In this document: positions 37,305 through 57,102 of the stretch, one piece after another
How positions within the stretch are numbered: the first letter of the stretch is position 1
Layout: each line of letters opens with the position of its first letter
NCBI GenBank assembly: GCA_054601695.1
Contig: BAAHQB010000011.1
Span: 1,302,001-1,366,000 of the forward strand
Length of the DNA: 64,000 nucleotides
Direction: 5' to 3'
Source of the DNA: Amorphochlora amoebiformis
Lineage: Eukaryota; Cercozoa; Chlorarachniophyceae
Program-made: the position numbers and the translations under genes
The notes under the pieces: model-generated
Databases searched by the model: none
Told to the model about the DNA's origin: nothing
Seen by the model: the letters and a program-made list of their open reading frames with translations, nothing else

Positions 37305-37350
37305 GGTTTACCTTACAGCCTTCTATTAAGTATTTGCATATCTTTATGTG
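36998..37350. repeat. Three copies of a 50-bp element in (TA)n
   Basis: TACCTTACA(T/G)CCTTCTA then AAGTATTTG(G/C)ATA(C/T)CT then CAATATGCCATA occurs near 36998, 37137 and 37310. The copies are separated by (TA)n, and the third lacks the last part. Confidence 0.9.
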
Positions 37351-37383
37351 CCCGCCCCCTGCAGCCCTAGGGACATTAATTAG

Positions 37384-38045
37384 GGTTATCTTAAGCTAGG
37401 GTTAGAGTTAGGGTTAGGGTTAGGGTTACCGTTAAGCTAGGGTTAGAGTTAGGGTTCGGGTTAGGGTTACCGTTAAGCTAGGGTTAGGGTTACCGTTGAG
37501 CTAGGGTTAGATTTAGGGTTACGGTTAGGGTTAGGGTTAGAGTTAGGGTCAGTTAGGGTTACCGTTAAGCTAGGGTTAGAGATAGGGTTAGGATTAGGGT
37601 CAGTTAGGTTACCATGGGTGAGATTCAGGGTTAGAGTTAGGGTTAGGGTTAGGGTTAGGGTTAGGGTTAGAGTTAGGGTCAGTTAGGGTTACCGATAAGC
37701 TAGGGTTGGAGTTAGGGTTAGGGTTGGGGTTAGGGTTAGGGTCAGTTAAGGAAACCGTTAAGCTAGGGTTAGGGTTAGGGTTGTGATCAGTTTGGGTAAT
37801 CGTTAAGCGAGAGTTAGAGTTAGGGTTAGGGTTAGGGTCAGTTAGGGTTACGGCTAGAGTTAGGGTTAGGGTTAGAGTTAGTGTCCTTTTCTCGGGTTAG
37901 GGTTAGGGTTAGGGTTAGGGTTAGGGTTAGGGTTAGGGTTAGGGTTAGGATCCGAGGACCATTGACTTGGTTAGGGTTAGGGTTAGGGTTAGGGTTAAGG
38001 TTAGGGTTAGGGTTAGGGTTAGGGTTAGGGTTATGGTTAGGGTTT
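37384..38045 (+). repeat. TTAGGG array with a higher-order pattern
   Basis: TTAGGG units interrupted at intervals of about 50-100 bp by TTACCGTTAAGCTAGGG and GGGTCAGTTAGGGTTACC. Clean runs lie at 37898-37948 and 37975-38040. A shortened conserved core (GGATCCGAGGACCATTGAC) is at 37948-37967. Confidence 0.94.
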
Positions 38046-38114
38046 ATACCAGAGGAGAGCATTTGATCCATGGCGGTCGTATGTGAGTCTAGGATCCCAT
38101 CCAGATCTTACTAA

Positions 38115-38115
<1 letters not shown>

Positions 38116-38151
<36 letters not shown>

Positions 38152-38179
38152 ATACATATATATATATATATATATATTA

Positions 38180-38238
<59 letters not shown>

Positions 38239-38270
38239 ATAATATATTGGTTTTACATATGATACATGTC

Positions 38271-38312
<42 letters not shown>

Positions 38313-38325
38313 TATGTGTATATAT

Positions 38326-38384
<59 letters not shown>

Positions 38385-38438
38385 CATATATATATAACAT
38401 ATATACACATATACATATATATATATATATATATATAT
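38116..38438. repeat. (TA)n tract between inverted telomeric arrays
   Basis: TA dinucleotides with CA and TG runs and an island at 38240-38275. TTAGGG lies to the left and CCCTAA to the right. Confidence 0.94.
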
Positions 38439-38461
38439 CCCCTCAGGCTGAGAAAATGTAA

Positions 38462-38534
38462 CTTAACCCTGACCCAAACCCTAACCCTAACCCTAACCCT
38501 AACCCTAACCCTAACCCTAACCCTAACCCTACCT
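38462..38534 (-). repeat. CCCTAA array
   Basis: About ten consecutive CCCTAA units after two variants. Confidence 0.95.
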
Positions 38535-38801
38535 TCTGACCCCTTCCAAATCGCCTTTCCTCACGAGTTCTAACCCTAGATGAAGACCATGTGTCTTACC
38601 CGACAAATTATTAATATTTCTTAAGGTTTTTTTATTTTCGCGGGAAATCTTGGCGTCGAAGGGGGGGGGGGGTGGTCGGATTGGAGGGGTTTGGGGGGGT
38701 ATGTAGGGAACGAGTTGGAGGGTAGATTCGAGATGAGATATTGCTTTTGCCTGATATTTGTATATATGAGATATAGATATGCACATATGTAATATAGATA
38801 T

Positions 38802-38847
<46 letters not shown>

Positions 38848-38848
38848 T

Positions 38849-38884
<36 letters not shown>

Positions 38885-38905
38885 CATACCTATATATATA
38901 CGTAG
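38535..38905. other. Unique region with a G-run, then (TA)n
   Basis: Single-copy-looking DNA with a G10 run near 38660. (TA)n covers 38802-38905. The 85-codon frame on the - strand is not recognisable; no gene called. Confidence 0.6.
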
Positions 38906-38939
38906 TTGAAAGTTTCCGGAAAAAATTTTCCTCCGGAAC

Positions 38940-39175
38940 CTATGGGTTCCGAGATCCCGTGGGTTCCGAACATCATTGGCTAAGTAGAAACGTAGTCAGA
39001 CTACGGTTCGGAACTCATGGGTTCCGATATCGCTTGGGTTCCGATATCGCTTGGGTTCCGATATCGCTTGGGTTCCGATATCGCTTGGGTTCCGATATCG
39101 CTTGGGTTCCGATATCGCTTGGGTTCCGAACTTCATTGGCTACTAAAGCGTAGTCAGACTACGGTGTATCTGCAA
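38940..39175. repeat. 17-bp GGGTTCCGATATCGCTT minisatellite with flanking repeats
   Basis: About six perfect 17-bp units lie at 39028-39127. Related half-units (GGGTTCCGAGATCCCGT, GGGTTCCGAAC) occur outside. GTAGTCAGACTACGGT, itself a hairpin (GTAGTC/GACTAC), occurs on both sides (about 38990 and 39149). The period of 17 rotates the frame, so the open + frame is not evidence of coding. Confidence 0.92.
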
Positions 39176-39239
39176 TGGCTAAGTAATTCGGTGTGAGTCA
39201 CATTGATGGCGTTGTGTTTAGTATATGTATTTCATCCTA

Positions 39240-39311
39240 GCTAAGTGTCTTATACATACATATATATATATATATATATGTGAGTATATATATTTATATA
39301 TATATACCTTT

Positions 39312-39380
<69 letters not shown>

Positions 39381-39381
39381 C

Positions 39382-39428
<47 letters not shown>

Positions 39429-39507
39429 CCCCATAGTCTGTTTTGTGAGCGATTTGCTGGTGCAGCCTGATACGATATATCTAAATATATATATATATAT
39501 ATATCTG

Positions 39508-39546
<39 letters not shown>

Positions 39547-39560
39547 TATACATATATATC

Positions 39561-39628
<68 letters not shown>

Positions 39629-39630
39629 CA
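39240..39630. repeat. (TA)n block
   Basis: TA dinucleotides with a unique island at 39426-39480. 39176-39239 and 39631-39775 are unique, with no recognisable gene. Confidence 0.93.
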
Positions 39631-39775
39631 CATAACGCCACTAAGAACCCACCGACCATCGCTACGAAGATCAATCTAACCAAAATCACAGCCACCATAT
39701 CCTCGACAACCGTTGCGAATTCTAGTCACGCATCGTGACATTTTCTGGACAACGGCGGGACACCACCATCAAGCG

Positions 39776-40125
39776 AGCCTGGACTACCGTCCGGACTACC
39801 GCCTGGACTACCGCCTCTACTACCGCCTGGACCACTGCCGGGATTACCGCCGGGATTACCGGGATTACCGCCTAGACTACCGTCCGGACTACCGCCTGGA
39901 CTACCGCCCGCCTGGACTACCGCCCTTACTATCGCCTACCAGAGCTTGGGCTCTAAGTCGGAGTATGGCTCGAATAAAGCATCTTAGTGGCGAGGTTGAG
40001 ACAGGGCTGAACGTTTTTTCACTTGAGGCGATGGTCCAAGCGGTAGTCCAGGCGGTAGTCCCGGTTATCCCGGCGGGAGTCCCGGTGGTAGTCCGGGCGG
40101 TAGTCCAGGCGGCAGTCTAGGCGGA
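39776..40125. repeat. Inverted pair of GGACTACCGCC minisatellites
   Basis: The left array (39776-39930) is built of GGACTACCGCCT and GGATTACCGCC units. The right array (40030-40122) is built of the complement, GGCGGTAGTCCA. About 100 bp of unique sequence lies between. A 135-codon frame crosses all of this; its ends are translated repeat (DYRLDYR, VVQAVV), so I do not call a gene. Confidence 0.92.
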
Positions 40126-40209
40126 GACGAAGTCTCTACGAAGAGCAAGAAGAGAAGGTGGATGAAAGCGCCAGAGTTATGATGCATCTCACCATCACTT
40201 TGAGATCAT

Positions 40210-40264
40210 GTATATACATATATGTATATGTATATGTGTATGTATATATATATATATATATGTT

Positions 40265-40297
<33 letters not shown>

Positions 40298-40381
40298 GTG
40301 TATATATATATATATATGTGTATACACCTTAGTCCCTTATCTCCTGAGAAGAAACGGACGCATTTTGGACATAATAACCTG

Positions 40382-40428
<47 letters not shown>

Positions 40429-40436
40429 ATTATATG

Positions 40437-40506
<70 letters not shown>

Positions 40507-40541
40507 CGCATATTGATGTATTATACATGCTTACATGAATG

Positions 40542-40574
<33 letters not shown>

Positions 40575-40706
40575 TACATATATATATATGTATACATATA
40601 TATATATATATATGTACATATATATATATATGTATATGCACATACATATGTACTATATACATATATATTACATATATATATATAGATATATTACATATAT
40701 ATACAT

Positions 40707-40758
<52 letters not shown>

Positions 40759-40813
40759 ATGTGTGTGTATACAAATACGCACACACCCACACACACTTAT
40801 ATATATTTATATA

Positions 40814-40872
<59 letters not shown>

Positions 40873-40885
40873 ATATAACACTTTC
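40210..40885. repeat. (TA)n/(TG)n/(CA)n block
   Basis: TA with TG and CA runs and a unique island at 40325-40380. No gene. Confidence 0.94.
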
Positions 40886-40918
40886 CAAGTCCTTGTTCCC
40901 GTCTAAGAGCTTCCTAAT

Positions 40919-41594
40919 GATTAGGGTTAGGGTTAGATTAGGGTTAGGGTTAGGGTTAGGGTTAGATTAGGGTTAGGGTTAGATTAGGGTTAGGGTTAGA
41001 TTAGGGTTAGGGTTAGGGTTAGGGTTAGATTAGGGTTAGGGTTAGATTAGGGTTAGGGTTAGGGTTAGGATTAGATTAGGGTTAGGGTCAGATTAGGGCT
41101 AGGGTTAGAAGGCTAGGGTTAGGTTAGGATTAGGGTTAGGCTAGAGTTAGGGTTAGGGTTATGGTTAGGGTTAGGGTTAGGGTTAGATTAGGGTTAGGGT
41201 CAGATTAGGGCTAGGGTTAGAAGGCTAGGGTTAGGTTAGGGTTAGGGTTAGGGTTATGCTAGGGTTAGGGTTAGGGTTAGGGTTAGATTAGGGTTAGGGT
41301 CAGATTAGGGTTATTAGAAGGTTAGGGTTAGGTTAGGATTAGGGTTAGGCTAGGGTTAGGGTTAGGTTATGTAGGGTTAGATTAGGGTTAGGGTCAGATT
41401 AGGGCTAGGGTTAGAAGGCTAGGGTTAGGTTAGGGTTCGGGTTAGGGTTATGCTAGCGTTCGGGTTAGGGCTAGGGTTAGGGTTAGATTAGGGTTAGGGT
41501 TAGATTGGGGTTAGGTTTAGAAGGTTAGGGTTAGGTTAGGATTAGGGTTATGATTAGGGTTAGGGTTAGGGTTAGGGTTAGGGTTAGGGTTACC
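40919..41594 (+). repeat. TTAGGG array with higher-order units
   Basis: The left part is TTAGGG with regular short units (GATTAGGGTTAGGGTTA). From about 41070 a longer unit of roughly 120 bp recurs, marked by GGGTCAGATTAGGGCTAGGG then TTAGAAGG then CTAGGGTTAGGTTAGG, at about 41085, 41195, 41298, 41390 and 41500. Confidence 0.94.
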
Positions 41595-41649
41595 CTAGTC
41601 AATATTAAGATCCTTCCATTGCTCTTTGGCTCTATGTCTACCAAGTGGA

Positions 41650-42470
<821 letters not shown>

Positions 42471-42481
42471 GCCTATGGCCA

Positions 42482-42563
42482 GCGTTAGGGTTAGGGCTAG
42501 GGCTAGGGTTAGGGTTAGGGTTAGGGTTAGGGTTAGGGTTAGGGTTAGGGTTAGGGTTAGGGT
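42482..42563 (+). repeat. TTAGGG array
   Basis: About thirteen units, the first three GCTAGGG, the rest clean. It runs directly into the CACGTG-rich dispersed element. Confidence 0.95.
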
Positions 42564-42770
42564 TGAGATAATGATGGTGAGCATTCCGTAGCCCGAGGGC
42601 CATTGAGTCCGGCCCATTTTGGGGCTGGATTGCTGTCAGTAGTCTGAGCACATCCTTGTGGTTGTTGGAGTCATGCATGCTCTTGTGGAAGTCTTGTGAC
42701 ACGTGTGGGACATGTGTGGGACACGTGTGGGACACGTGTGGGACACGGGTGTGACACGTGTGTCGGGGGT
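42561..42770 (+). repeat. Dispersed CACGTG-rich element, copy 2
   Basis: Inverted homologue of 9613-9797. Shared words include GCATTCCGTAGCCCGAGGG, CTGAGCACATCCTTGTGGTT and TGGAAGTCTTGTGACACGTG. It ends in four or five tandem GGGACACGTGT units. Both copies sit next to a telomere-type array at the same end. Confidence 0.9.
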
Positions 42771-42782
42771 ATTGGAGGGTGA

Positions 42783-42945
42783 TTATGGTTGGAATTAGGG
42801 TTATGGTTAGGGTTATAGGATTAGGGTTAGGGTTAGGGTTTGGATTACTAAGTCCTCCGGGGTTTTAAATGTCCTTCGTAAGCCCTAGGGTTAGGGTTAG
42901 GGTTAGGGTTAGGGTTAGAGTTAGGGTTAGGGTTAGGGTTAGATT
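42783..42945 (+). repeat. TTAGGG array in two parts
   Basis: TTAGGG units at 42795-42842 and 42885-42945, separated by unique sequence. Confidence 0.93.
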
Positions 42946-42969
42946 AATGAGGGAAGGGTAAGATTAGAG

Positions 42970-44840
<1,871 letters not shown>

Positions 44841-45640
44841 ACACACATAGAATGAAGATATACTACATGATATTCTAGATATAAACTATGGTAATCAGCA
44901 CATACATATTACACACACACCATTCTCGTACATTTCACACAACCCAACATACACACATACAAACACATCAGAAATTAAATCTCAAGGATTAAAACTTCGG
45001 CTTTCGGCGCACCCGAGCCCTGTTCGACTTCCCCATCACTTTCGAAGAATATTCCCGACCGCATACCTGAATATATCCGGAAAATGGTCAATATTGTATC
45101 TGCGATGCTCTGCTCCCAGACACACACACGAAACACATTGGACACATATAAGCGAAAGGCTTATCACCGCGCTAAATCCTCGAAGGATAATCGCCTCAAC
45201 TGTTCGCCTTAATCTCTCTGCTGCCGCCATAGACCCGTGTCCATCCGTCTCCCGCGATTCCATTGCCGAAGAATTAATGTTGTTTTCTTCTCGTAAATTA
45301 TTTGGCGCACAACAGAATTCTAGGAGATAGTGAAATGAAATGTCAGGAGATAGTGAAAGTCGGACATGTCAGGAGATAGTGAAGGAAATGTCAGGAGATT
45401 ATTCGCAGGAGCCCTGTTGAAGACGCTGTGGAAACTGCCTTCTTCATCCTCATTTCTGCACTAGTGGAAATACCTAAGGCTTATATACCGAGAAACTAAG
45501 TATTATTTATCGGTTGTATGTGTTGTATAATCAGAAATATAACAATAATCAATAATAAATGCGTATTAAACTTTAATAGTTGATTGAGAGCCCACAATAT
45601 TAAATTATTAATTATATCTATTGTGATATTATAATTATAT
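44841..45640. other. Unique region, no recognisable gene
   Basis: Complex sequence; frames of 75-78 codons overlap on both strands at 45036-45330 and match nothing I know. It contains tandem ATGTCAGGAGATAGTGAA units at 45321-45400. Confidence 0.55.
45321..45410. repeat. Short tandem TCAGGAGATAGTGAA repeat
   Basis: Four imperfect units of (T)AGGAGATAGTGAA, about 20-24 bp each. The ATTTGTCAGGAGCACCTTCA word at 51575 and 54460 is partly similar. Confidence 0.85.
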
Positions 45641-46795
<1,155 letters not shown>

Positions 46796-47076
46796 TTATC
46801 TAGATTATAGCACTAACCAATATTCTATTTACGATACAATGTAAGTACTAAACACTACATTGATTTTCAAATTATGTCAAGAATAACGCGCGTGACTGCC
46901 AGCTATCACTCACCCACAAATAGTATACAACGCGTATTCAGTGTTGATGATTGTGATATGACAACTCATACCTACCATGCCTCGTCTATACAAGTCCATG
47001 GATATGGAGGTAGCCGAGGGTGTAGGTTGGCGCCTGGATGTTTGAACTAATGACGTAAAGTTTCAGCTAAGAATAT

Positions 47077-47499
47077 CTAGGTATCATACTGTAGTACCCT
47101 CGGGCTATTCCCATCTCCATCTTCCTTAGGCAGCACCCTCAGCCTCAATTTGCCTGCTTCCTTCCATTCCGAAAGCTTTTGTTTGACAGCCTGGACTCTA
47201 TCTTCGGAAGTCCGATACTCACGTCCGACGATGACGGCGAGGTCGACGTACATCTCCTCGGAAATAGTAAAACGGGAGAGCATCTCTCTGAGGCCTCGAA
47301 TAATGCGGTTCCTATTGGCCTCACGATTGACTTCAGCCTCCGAACCCAACTTCGACTCGCTTACACGTGCAGCTTGCGGAGTACGAGCGGCTTGGAGCTG
47401 TTGGTTGCGCGCCGTTGGATTTAATGTTTCGCGTGGCTCGGTCCTTGGGGAAACATAAACTTGGACTTCTCTCGGGAGCTTCCGGGGAACCCTACACAT
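47077..47499 (-). CDS. Family protein copy A, unknown function
   Basis: A 140-aa frame from the ATG at 47499 to TAG at 47077. Residues 1-60 are basic and polar (PTARNQQLQAARTPQAARVS, then ESKLGSE), shared with copy B. The conserved domain follows at about residues 62-120, with RIIRGLREMLSRFTISEEMY, LAVIVGREYRT and a KLSEWKEAGKLRLR end. The C-terminus is about 15 residues longer than in the other copies and acidic (PKEDGDG). Unlike B, E, F, G and H I see no upstream M-x-P-S exon with GTCTTT donor. The sequence before the ATG ends in TGTGTAG and could be an intron acceptor, so the start is uncertain. I do not recognise the family. Confidence 0.7.
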   Translation of the reverse strand: MCRVPRKLPREVQVYVSPRTEPRETLNPTARNQQLQAARTPQAARVSESKLGSEAEVNREANRNRIIRGLREMLSRFTISEEMYVDLAVIVGREYRTSEDRVQAVKQKLSEWKEAGKLRLRVLPKEDGDGNSPRVLQYDT

Positions 47500-48050
47500 G
47501 ATAAAAAATGGCAGAGGTGGCGGCGGGGATATCTAATCAATATCTGAAATCGCTGTTTTGATATGTCAATATCTGGTTCAGACAGGCCACAGAATATCCG
47601 GTTCAGACCTGCTCTCACAGAGCATTGTTGGATTGCCCATGAACGTGATTGGTAATAGCCAGATCTAACGTGAGATATATTGCCAATGATCACCATTCGT
47701 CATATTTTAAGGCTTTGAAATATGGAAAAAGAATCAACAAGCACGGAGGGAGGAAGAAAAAGGGCTGCTTTGCAGAAGAATCATTGAACACCCCTGCACT
47801 GCCTGCACGCTGCGGGACACACTACCTAACGGTTCTTTGATTGATACTCTGAGCGCGGAGAAATATAGCGTATAATGGCGTAACTTCCAAAGCCATGATT
47901 GTGCTTTTTCTAATACAAACATCAGGCGTCGGGGGAAGGCTTGGAAGAGGGCTGGGAAGTAAGTCTTCTCACTCAAATCATCAATGTAAAGGACAAACAT
48001 GCACGTATTTCTACGCTCAATCCATGCTTAACCGCCTCTTAGATATTCTG
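47500..48050. other. Unique upstream region of copy A
   Basis: Complex DNA containing two spaced copies of an ATATC(T/C)GGTTCAGAC word near 47567 and 47595 and several GATATC-like words. No second gene recognised; short frames on both strands are unsupported. Confidence 0.5.
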
Positions 48051-50619
<2,569 letters not shown>

Positions 50620-51146
50620 TTAGGCGTCCGTGTGCAGCCTCAAGGTTCCCGCATCCTTCCATTGTGAAAGTTTTCGTTGGACAGTCTGGACTCTCTCTGC
50701 GGTAGTCCGATACTCACGTCCGACGATGACGGCGAGGTCGACGTACATCTCCTCGGAAACAGTAAAACGGGCGAGCATCTCTCGGAGGCCTCGAATTATG
50801 CGGTTGATCTTGGCATCAGGATTGATTTTAGTCTCCGAACCCAACTTCGACTCGCTTACACGAGCAGCTTGCGGAGTACGAGCGGCTTGGAGCTGTTGGT
50901 TGCGCGCCGTTGGATGGAATGTTTCGCGTGGTGGCTCGACCCTTTGGGCACCATCGTCTTTGGTTTCTCCCGCAATAGTTTTATTTTGGAGTTCTTGCCT
51001 TGCAGCATGTTGTTGTTTGGGCTCAGGGTTTGAACTGTGTGGATTGGAAAACCAAGTTAGGATTGATGAGACACAAATAACAGGACAAGAAAAGACCGGG
51101 AAGGTTGCATGTCGTCGTTTTCCCATTCATCGTCCTGGCCTTGCAT
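50620..51146 (-). CDS. Family protein copy B, two exons, unknown function
   Basis: Exon 1 is 51146-51097 (or starts at the internal ATG at 51110). The intron is 51096-51035 (62 nt, GTCTTT...CACAG, CTAAC about 26 nt before the acceptor). Exon 2 is 51034-50620. This gives 154 aa. The N-terminus (MQGQDDEWENDDMQPSR) is acidic. Then come a Q/P/R-rich linker (PTARNQQLQAARTPQAARVS) and the conserved domain (NRIIRGLREMLARFTVSEEM, YVDLAVIVGREYRT, KLSQWKDAGTLRLHTDA). Reading through the intron in the ATG frame hits a stop, so splicing is needed. The start at the second ATG would give the same short first exon as E-H. Function unknown. Confidence 0.78.
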
Positions 51147-51882
51147 TGATCCTTGAACTCTGTCTGCCCCATCAAACGAATTCTTCGTAATTTGGTGATG
51201 GTGCTGTCGAGTTAGAGTAAAGGGTACCTTCTCTCCGAAATATTAAAAAAAGAAATTAGATATCTTTATATGAACATCACACTACACGAACCCAAAAGAA
51301 AAACGCGCCAAGATTAAGACGAAGAATTAATTCATTAATAATTAAATCGGCAGAAGCTTTTTCGACAAGGGGTAATTGATGCCGAATCCAAGGCATCTCA
51401 AAACTACCCAACAGAGTCTTGAACGTTTACATCAAGCCGAAAGGGCTGCCACACGTTTTATGATGGAAAATGATGTTAACATGTCACACACTTTAGACTG
51501 ACAGAAATTGATGTCAACATACCACACGTGTTAGACTGATCGAAATTTGCACCACACCTTAAAATGGCCATACTTCATTTGTCAGGAGCACCTTCACTAT
51601 TAAGGTTCAGAAACCTTTAATAATGAATTTTATTTGAACAGTGGAAGACGAGACTGACATTAATTCATTAATTTCAGGAGATTTGTTTGAATATTCTCGG
51701 TTTCTAAAGATTTGAACTTCATTTTTGATAGCTTTGACTATCCTCGGAGGTACATACAAATCGGTGCATCCAGCACGAAGACATTTGGAAAAAAACTAGG
51801 TGCGATTATCATCGGCGGTTACGCAAATACTACAAAATGGGTGCATGGAGATTTGTTTAATATCTCGACCTAGCTAGGTAGT
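51147..51882. other. Intergenic region between copies B and C
   Basis: Unique AT-rich DNA lying between divergent family genes B (-) and C (+). From about 51575 on it is shared with 54460-54861 upstream of copy D. No other gene seen. Confidence 0.6.
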
Positions 51883-52257
51883 ATGGCTTCTAAGTCAAGG
51901 TCTACAGACAATAAGGACCAAAAGGCCACGCCACCACCTCGTCCAACGCCGAGGAACCAACACATTCAGCGCCAAGCGGCTCGACTAACTCCGGAAGCCT
52001 CCCGCACGAACCTCGAGTCGAAGTTTGTAGAGAACAAATGCAATCCCCAGGCGGTCCCAGAGATGAAAACCAAGCGCATCGTTCAAGGTCTCAGGGAAAT
52101 GCTCTCTCGATTCACGGTTTCGGAGGAAATGTACGTAGAACTCGCCATCATCGTCGGAGGCGACTATCGGACGACTGGCGAGCGAATCCAGGCCGTTCAA
52201 CAGAAGCTTTCGCAGTGGAAGGATGCTGGGATGATGAGGCTCCGAACGGACTGTTGA
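51883..52257 (+). CDS. Family protein copy C, unknown function
   Basis: A 124-aa frame from ATG 51883 to TGA 52255-52257. The N-terminus is MASKSRSTDNKDQ, followed by TPPPRPTPRNQHIQRQAARL and a charged spacer. The conserved domain begins near residue 63 (KRIVQGLREMLSRFTVSEEM, YVELAIIVGGDYRT, KLSQWKDAGMMRLRTDC). It differs from the other copies by IVQG for IIRG and GGDY for GRDY, shared only with D. No intron is needed, but TAG directly precedes the T-ATG, at the place where the other copies have an acceptor, so an upstream exon is possible. Opposite strand to copies B and E on either side. Confidence 0.75.
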   Translation: MASKSRSTDNKDQKATPPPRPTPRNQHIQRQAARLTPEASRTNLESKFVENKCNPQAVPEMKTKRIVQGLREMLSRFTVSEEMYVELAIIVGGDYRTTGERIQAVQQKLSQWKDAGMMRLRTDC

Positions 52258-53638
<1,381 letters not shown>

Positions 53639-54117
53639 CTATTGCGAAAGCTTTTGTTGGACGGCCTGGACTCTCTCTCCATTGGTTCGATAGTCACGTC
53701 TGACGATGATGGCAAGTTCGACGTACATCCCGTCGGAAATAGTGAAACGGGAGAGCATTTCCCTGAGGCCTAAAATTATGCGATTCAACTTCATCTCTGG
53801 GACCACTTGGGTTTTGACTTTGGTCTCTGAACCCAATTTCGATTCCCTGGCACGGGTGTCGTACGGATTGAGATGAGTCGATCGGTCCTGCCTATTTGGT
53901 TGGTTGCGCGGCGCAGTTGAATGGAATGTTTCACGTGGTAGCGAGACTCTTTCGTCATTATCTTCCTTAGCCTCTATATCGGAAGCAGTGATGCTTCCTT
54001 GGAAATTCCTTTGGTTGTCAGCGTTTGATTGGTTCGACATAGGATTTGAACTGTGGATTAAAAGCCCGGTTAGGGTTGGTAAGATTGCTCGACAAGAAAA
54101 GACCGTGAAGGCGGCAT
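53639..54117 (-). pseudogene. Family copy E, truncated by a nonsense codon
   Basis: Exon 1 is 54117-54104 (ATG CCG CCT TCA CG), intron 54103-54051 (53 nt, GTCTTT...CACAG), exon 2 54050-53639. The frame runs 141 aa and stops at TAG in the place of the Trp in the conserved K-L-S-Q-W-K motif. Close relative F has TGG there and continues 14 more codons; sequence past the stop in E still matches F (ACGTTGAGGCTCCGCAGG). The N-terminal part (PRETFHSTAPRNQPNRQD) and the helix (NRIILGLREMLSRFTISDGM) are otherwise intact. A recent loss, a functional truncated form, or a sequencing error are all possible. Confidence 0.75.
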
Positions 54118-54861
54118 TTCGAGTTGTGGCCGCAAAGGAAGGGCGAATAGCTATTCGGTTCCGAAAGCAGCGGGTGATTGTGGGGTAATGGGGTGGTTGG
54201 CCGCTTCGTTGAATGTTGGCCATTCACGCCCTTCCCGCGTCTGACGCATGTTTTCTTTGTCCCCTGAATAATATTAGGGGATTTTAAAGCTTTATTAACC
54301 ATTTCAAAATACCTAAAAGGGTATCAGATAACTATATTTAGACCCAGAGTGTTATTAGAGGTCAAATTGTGGATGATTATGGGTGAAATTTAGATAACGT
54401 AAAACTATTAACCTATTGCACCATACGTGTTATGACATGAATTGAATGCCTATTTCATTCATGTCAGGAGCACCTTCACGGTCTGATTAAGGTATTTACA
54501 GAAACCTTTAATAATAAATTTTAGGCAAAATATCAAATAGGGAAACAGTACTCTGAGCCTTAGACTGACATATTCCCAGGCCCCCCGGCGAGTCCCCGGC
54601 AGCAGCAGGAATGAAAAAAAACGCGGGGGCGAATACTTAAATTTCAGGAGATTTGTTTGAATATTCTAAGGTGATTCTTTCTAAAGATTTGTAACTTCAT
54701 TTTTGATAGCTTTGACTATCCTCGGAGGGCGACATATGGGTGCATCCAACCGGATGACATCTCGAGCTAGCTAGGTGCGACTATGATCGGAGGGTACGCT
54801 ATGCTACAAAATGGGTACATCCAGCTTGATAACATCTCGACCTAGCTAGGTGCTCACCAGT
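54118..54861. other. Intergenic region between E and D
   Basis: Unique DNA between divergent genes E (-) and D (+). From about 54460 it is a diverged duplicate of the region upstream of copy C. A G-rich insert lies at 54570-54640 (CCCCCCGGCGAGTCCCCGGC). AGCTAGGTGC words occur twice (54765 and 54844). No gene. Confidence 0.6.
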
Positions 54862-55236
54862 ATGGCTTCTGAGTCAAGGTCTACAGAAAATAAGGACCAA
54901 AAGGCCACGCCACCACCTCGTCCAACGCCGAGGAACCAACACATTCAGCGCCAAGCGGCTCGACTAACTCCGGAAGCCTCCCGTAGGAACCTCGAGTCGA
55001 AGTTCGCAGAGAACAAATGCAATCCCCAGGCGGTCCCAGAGATGAAAATCAAGCGCATCGTTCAAGGCCTCAGGGAAATGCTCTCTCGATTCACGGTTTC
55101 GGAGGAAATGTACGTAGAACTCGCCATCATCGTCGGAGGCGACTATCGGACGACTGGCGAGCGAATCCAGGCCGTCCAACAGAAGCTTTCGCAGTGGAAG
55201 GATGCTGGGATGATGAGGCTCCGAACGGACTGTTAA
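54862..55236 (+). CDS. Family protein copy D, unknown function
   Basis: A 124-aa frame from ATG 54862 to TAA. It differs from copy C at five positions (Lys4Glu, Asp9Glu, Thr42Arg, Val49Ala, Thr63Ile), all in or just before the variable N-terminal half. The conserved domain is identical to that of C. The sequence before the ATG ends CTCACCAG-T, a plausible splice acceptor in the same phase as in B and E-H, so an unseen upstream exon is possible. No function can be assigned. Confidence 0.76.
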   Translation: MASESRSTENKDQKATPPPRPTPRNQHIQRQAARLTPEASRRNLESKFAENKCNPQAVPEMKIKRIVQGLREMLSRFTVSEEMYVELAIIVGGDYRTTGERIQAVQQKLSQWKDAGMMRLRTDC

Positions 55237-57102
<1,866 letters not shown>

